A stretch of 64,000 nt of DNA from Lineus longissimus (lineage: Eukaryota > Nemertea > Pilidiophora > Heteronemertea > Lineidae), in assembly GCF_910592395.1 (NCBI RefSeq), contig NC_088326.1, positions 4,097,001 through 4,161,000 on the forward strand. The letters are read 5' to 3'. The notes under the pieces were generated by a model. The model saw only the letters and a list, made by a program, of their open reading frames with translations, made no database searches and was not told the DNA's origin. The position numbers and the translations under genes were made by a program. Positions 59,352 to 64,000 of the stretch are shown piece after piece (position 1 is the first letter of the stretch; each line of letters begins with the position of its first letter).

Positions 59352-64000
<4,649 letters not shown>

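Overview
This window is eukaryotic nuclear DNA from an animal, most likely a marine invertebrate. Coding sequence is split by GT-AG introns. Four genes are clear members of metazoan families, and the space between them is dense with inverted-repeat MITEs, satellite arrays, LINE 3' ends and SINE-like copies. I cannot fix the phylum from sequence alone; the repeat style suggests a spiralian (mollusc, brachiopod or annelid) or a basal deuterostome.

Layout. (1) 2.3-8.3 kb, plus strand: a complete EXTL3-type exostosin-like glycosyltransferase, 7 coding exons, 936 aa. Its 3' UTR opens with a tandem array built from the gene's own last codons. (2) 8.3-21.5 kb: no gene; nested repeats including a foldable MITE, two satellite fields, a terminal-direct-repeat element, three LINE 3' ends and a near-perfect hairpin. 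(3) 27.56-21.53 kb, minus strand: a 6-exon gene for a 429-aa glucosidase II beta-like protein (two LDLa-type repeats plus an MRH lectin domain) with an N-terminal membrane anchor in place of a signal peptide and with no ER-retrieval tail. (4) 33.2-40.2 kb, plus strand: a complete RNF19-type RING-IBR-RING E3 ligase with two membrane segments, 8 coding exons, 855 aa. Genes 3 and 4 are head to head. (5) 40.2-53.6 kb: MITEs, a foldback element with 16-bp arm repeats, a 134-bp satellite and a second copy of the terminal-direct-repeat element. (6) 53.6-56.0 kb, plus strand: an unrecognised gene of at least two exons (258 aa), also followed by a tandem array seeded at its stop codon; a possible later exon with a poly(A) signal lies at 58.3 kb. 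(7) 64.0-59.35 kb, minus strand: the 3' part of PASK (PAS-domain kinase), nine exons covering the entire kinase domain and C-terminus; the PAS domains lie beyond the window.

The genes do not form a pathway or cluster. EXTL3 and the glucosidase II beta-like protein both belong to the secretory/glycan pathway, but their proximity need not mean co-function. The most unusual observations are the two genes whose 3' tandem arrays start exactly at their terminal codons, a nearly exact copy of an exon boundary whose only three changes fall on the splice acceptor, the membrane-anchored MRH protein, and the orphan gene.

All exon boundaries were derived by eye from splice consensus, reading-frame continuity and family resemblance. 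Nothing was aligned by computer.
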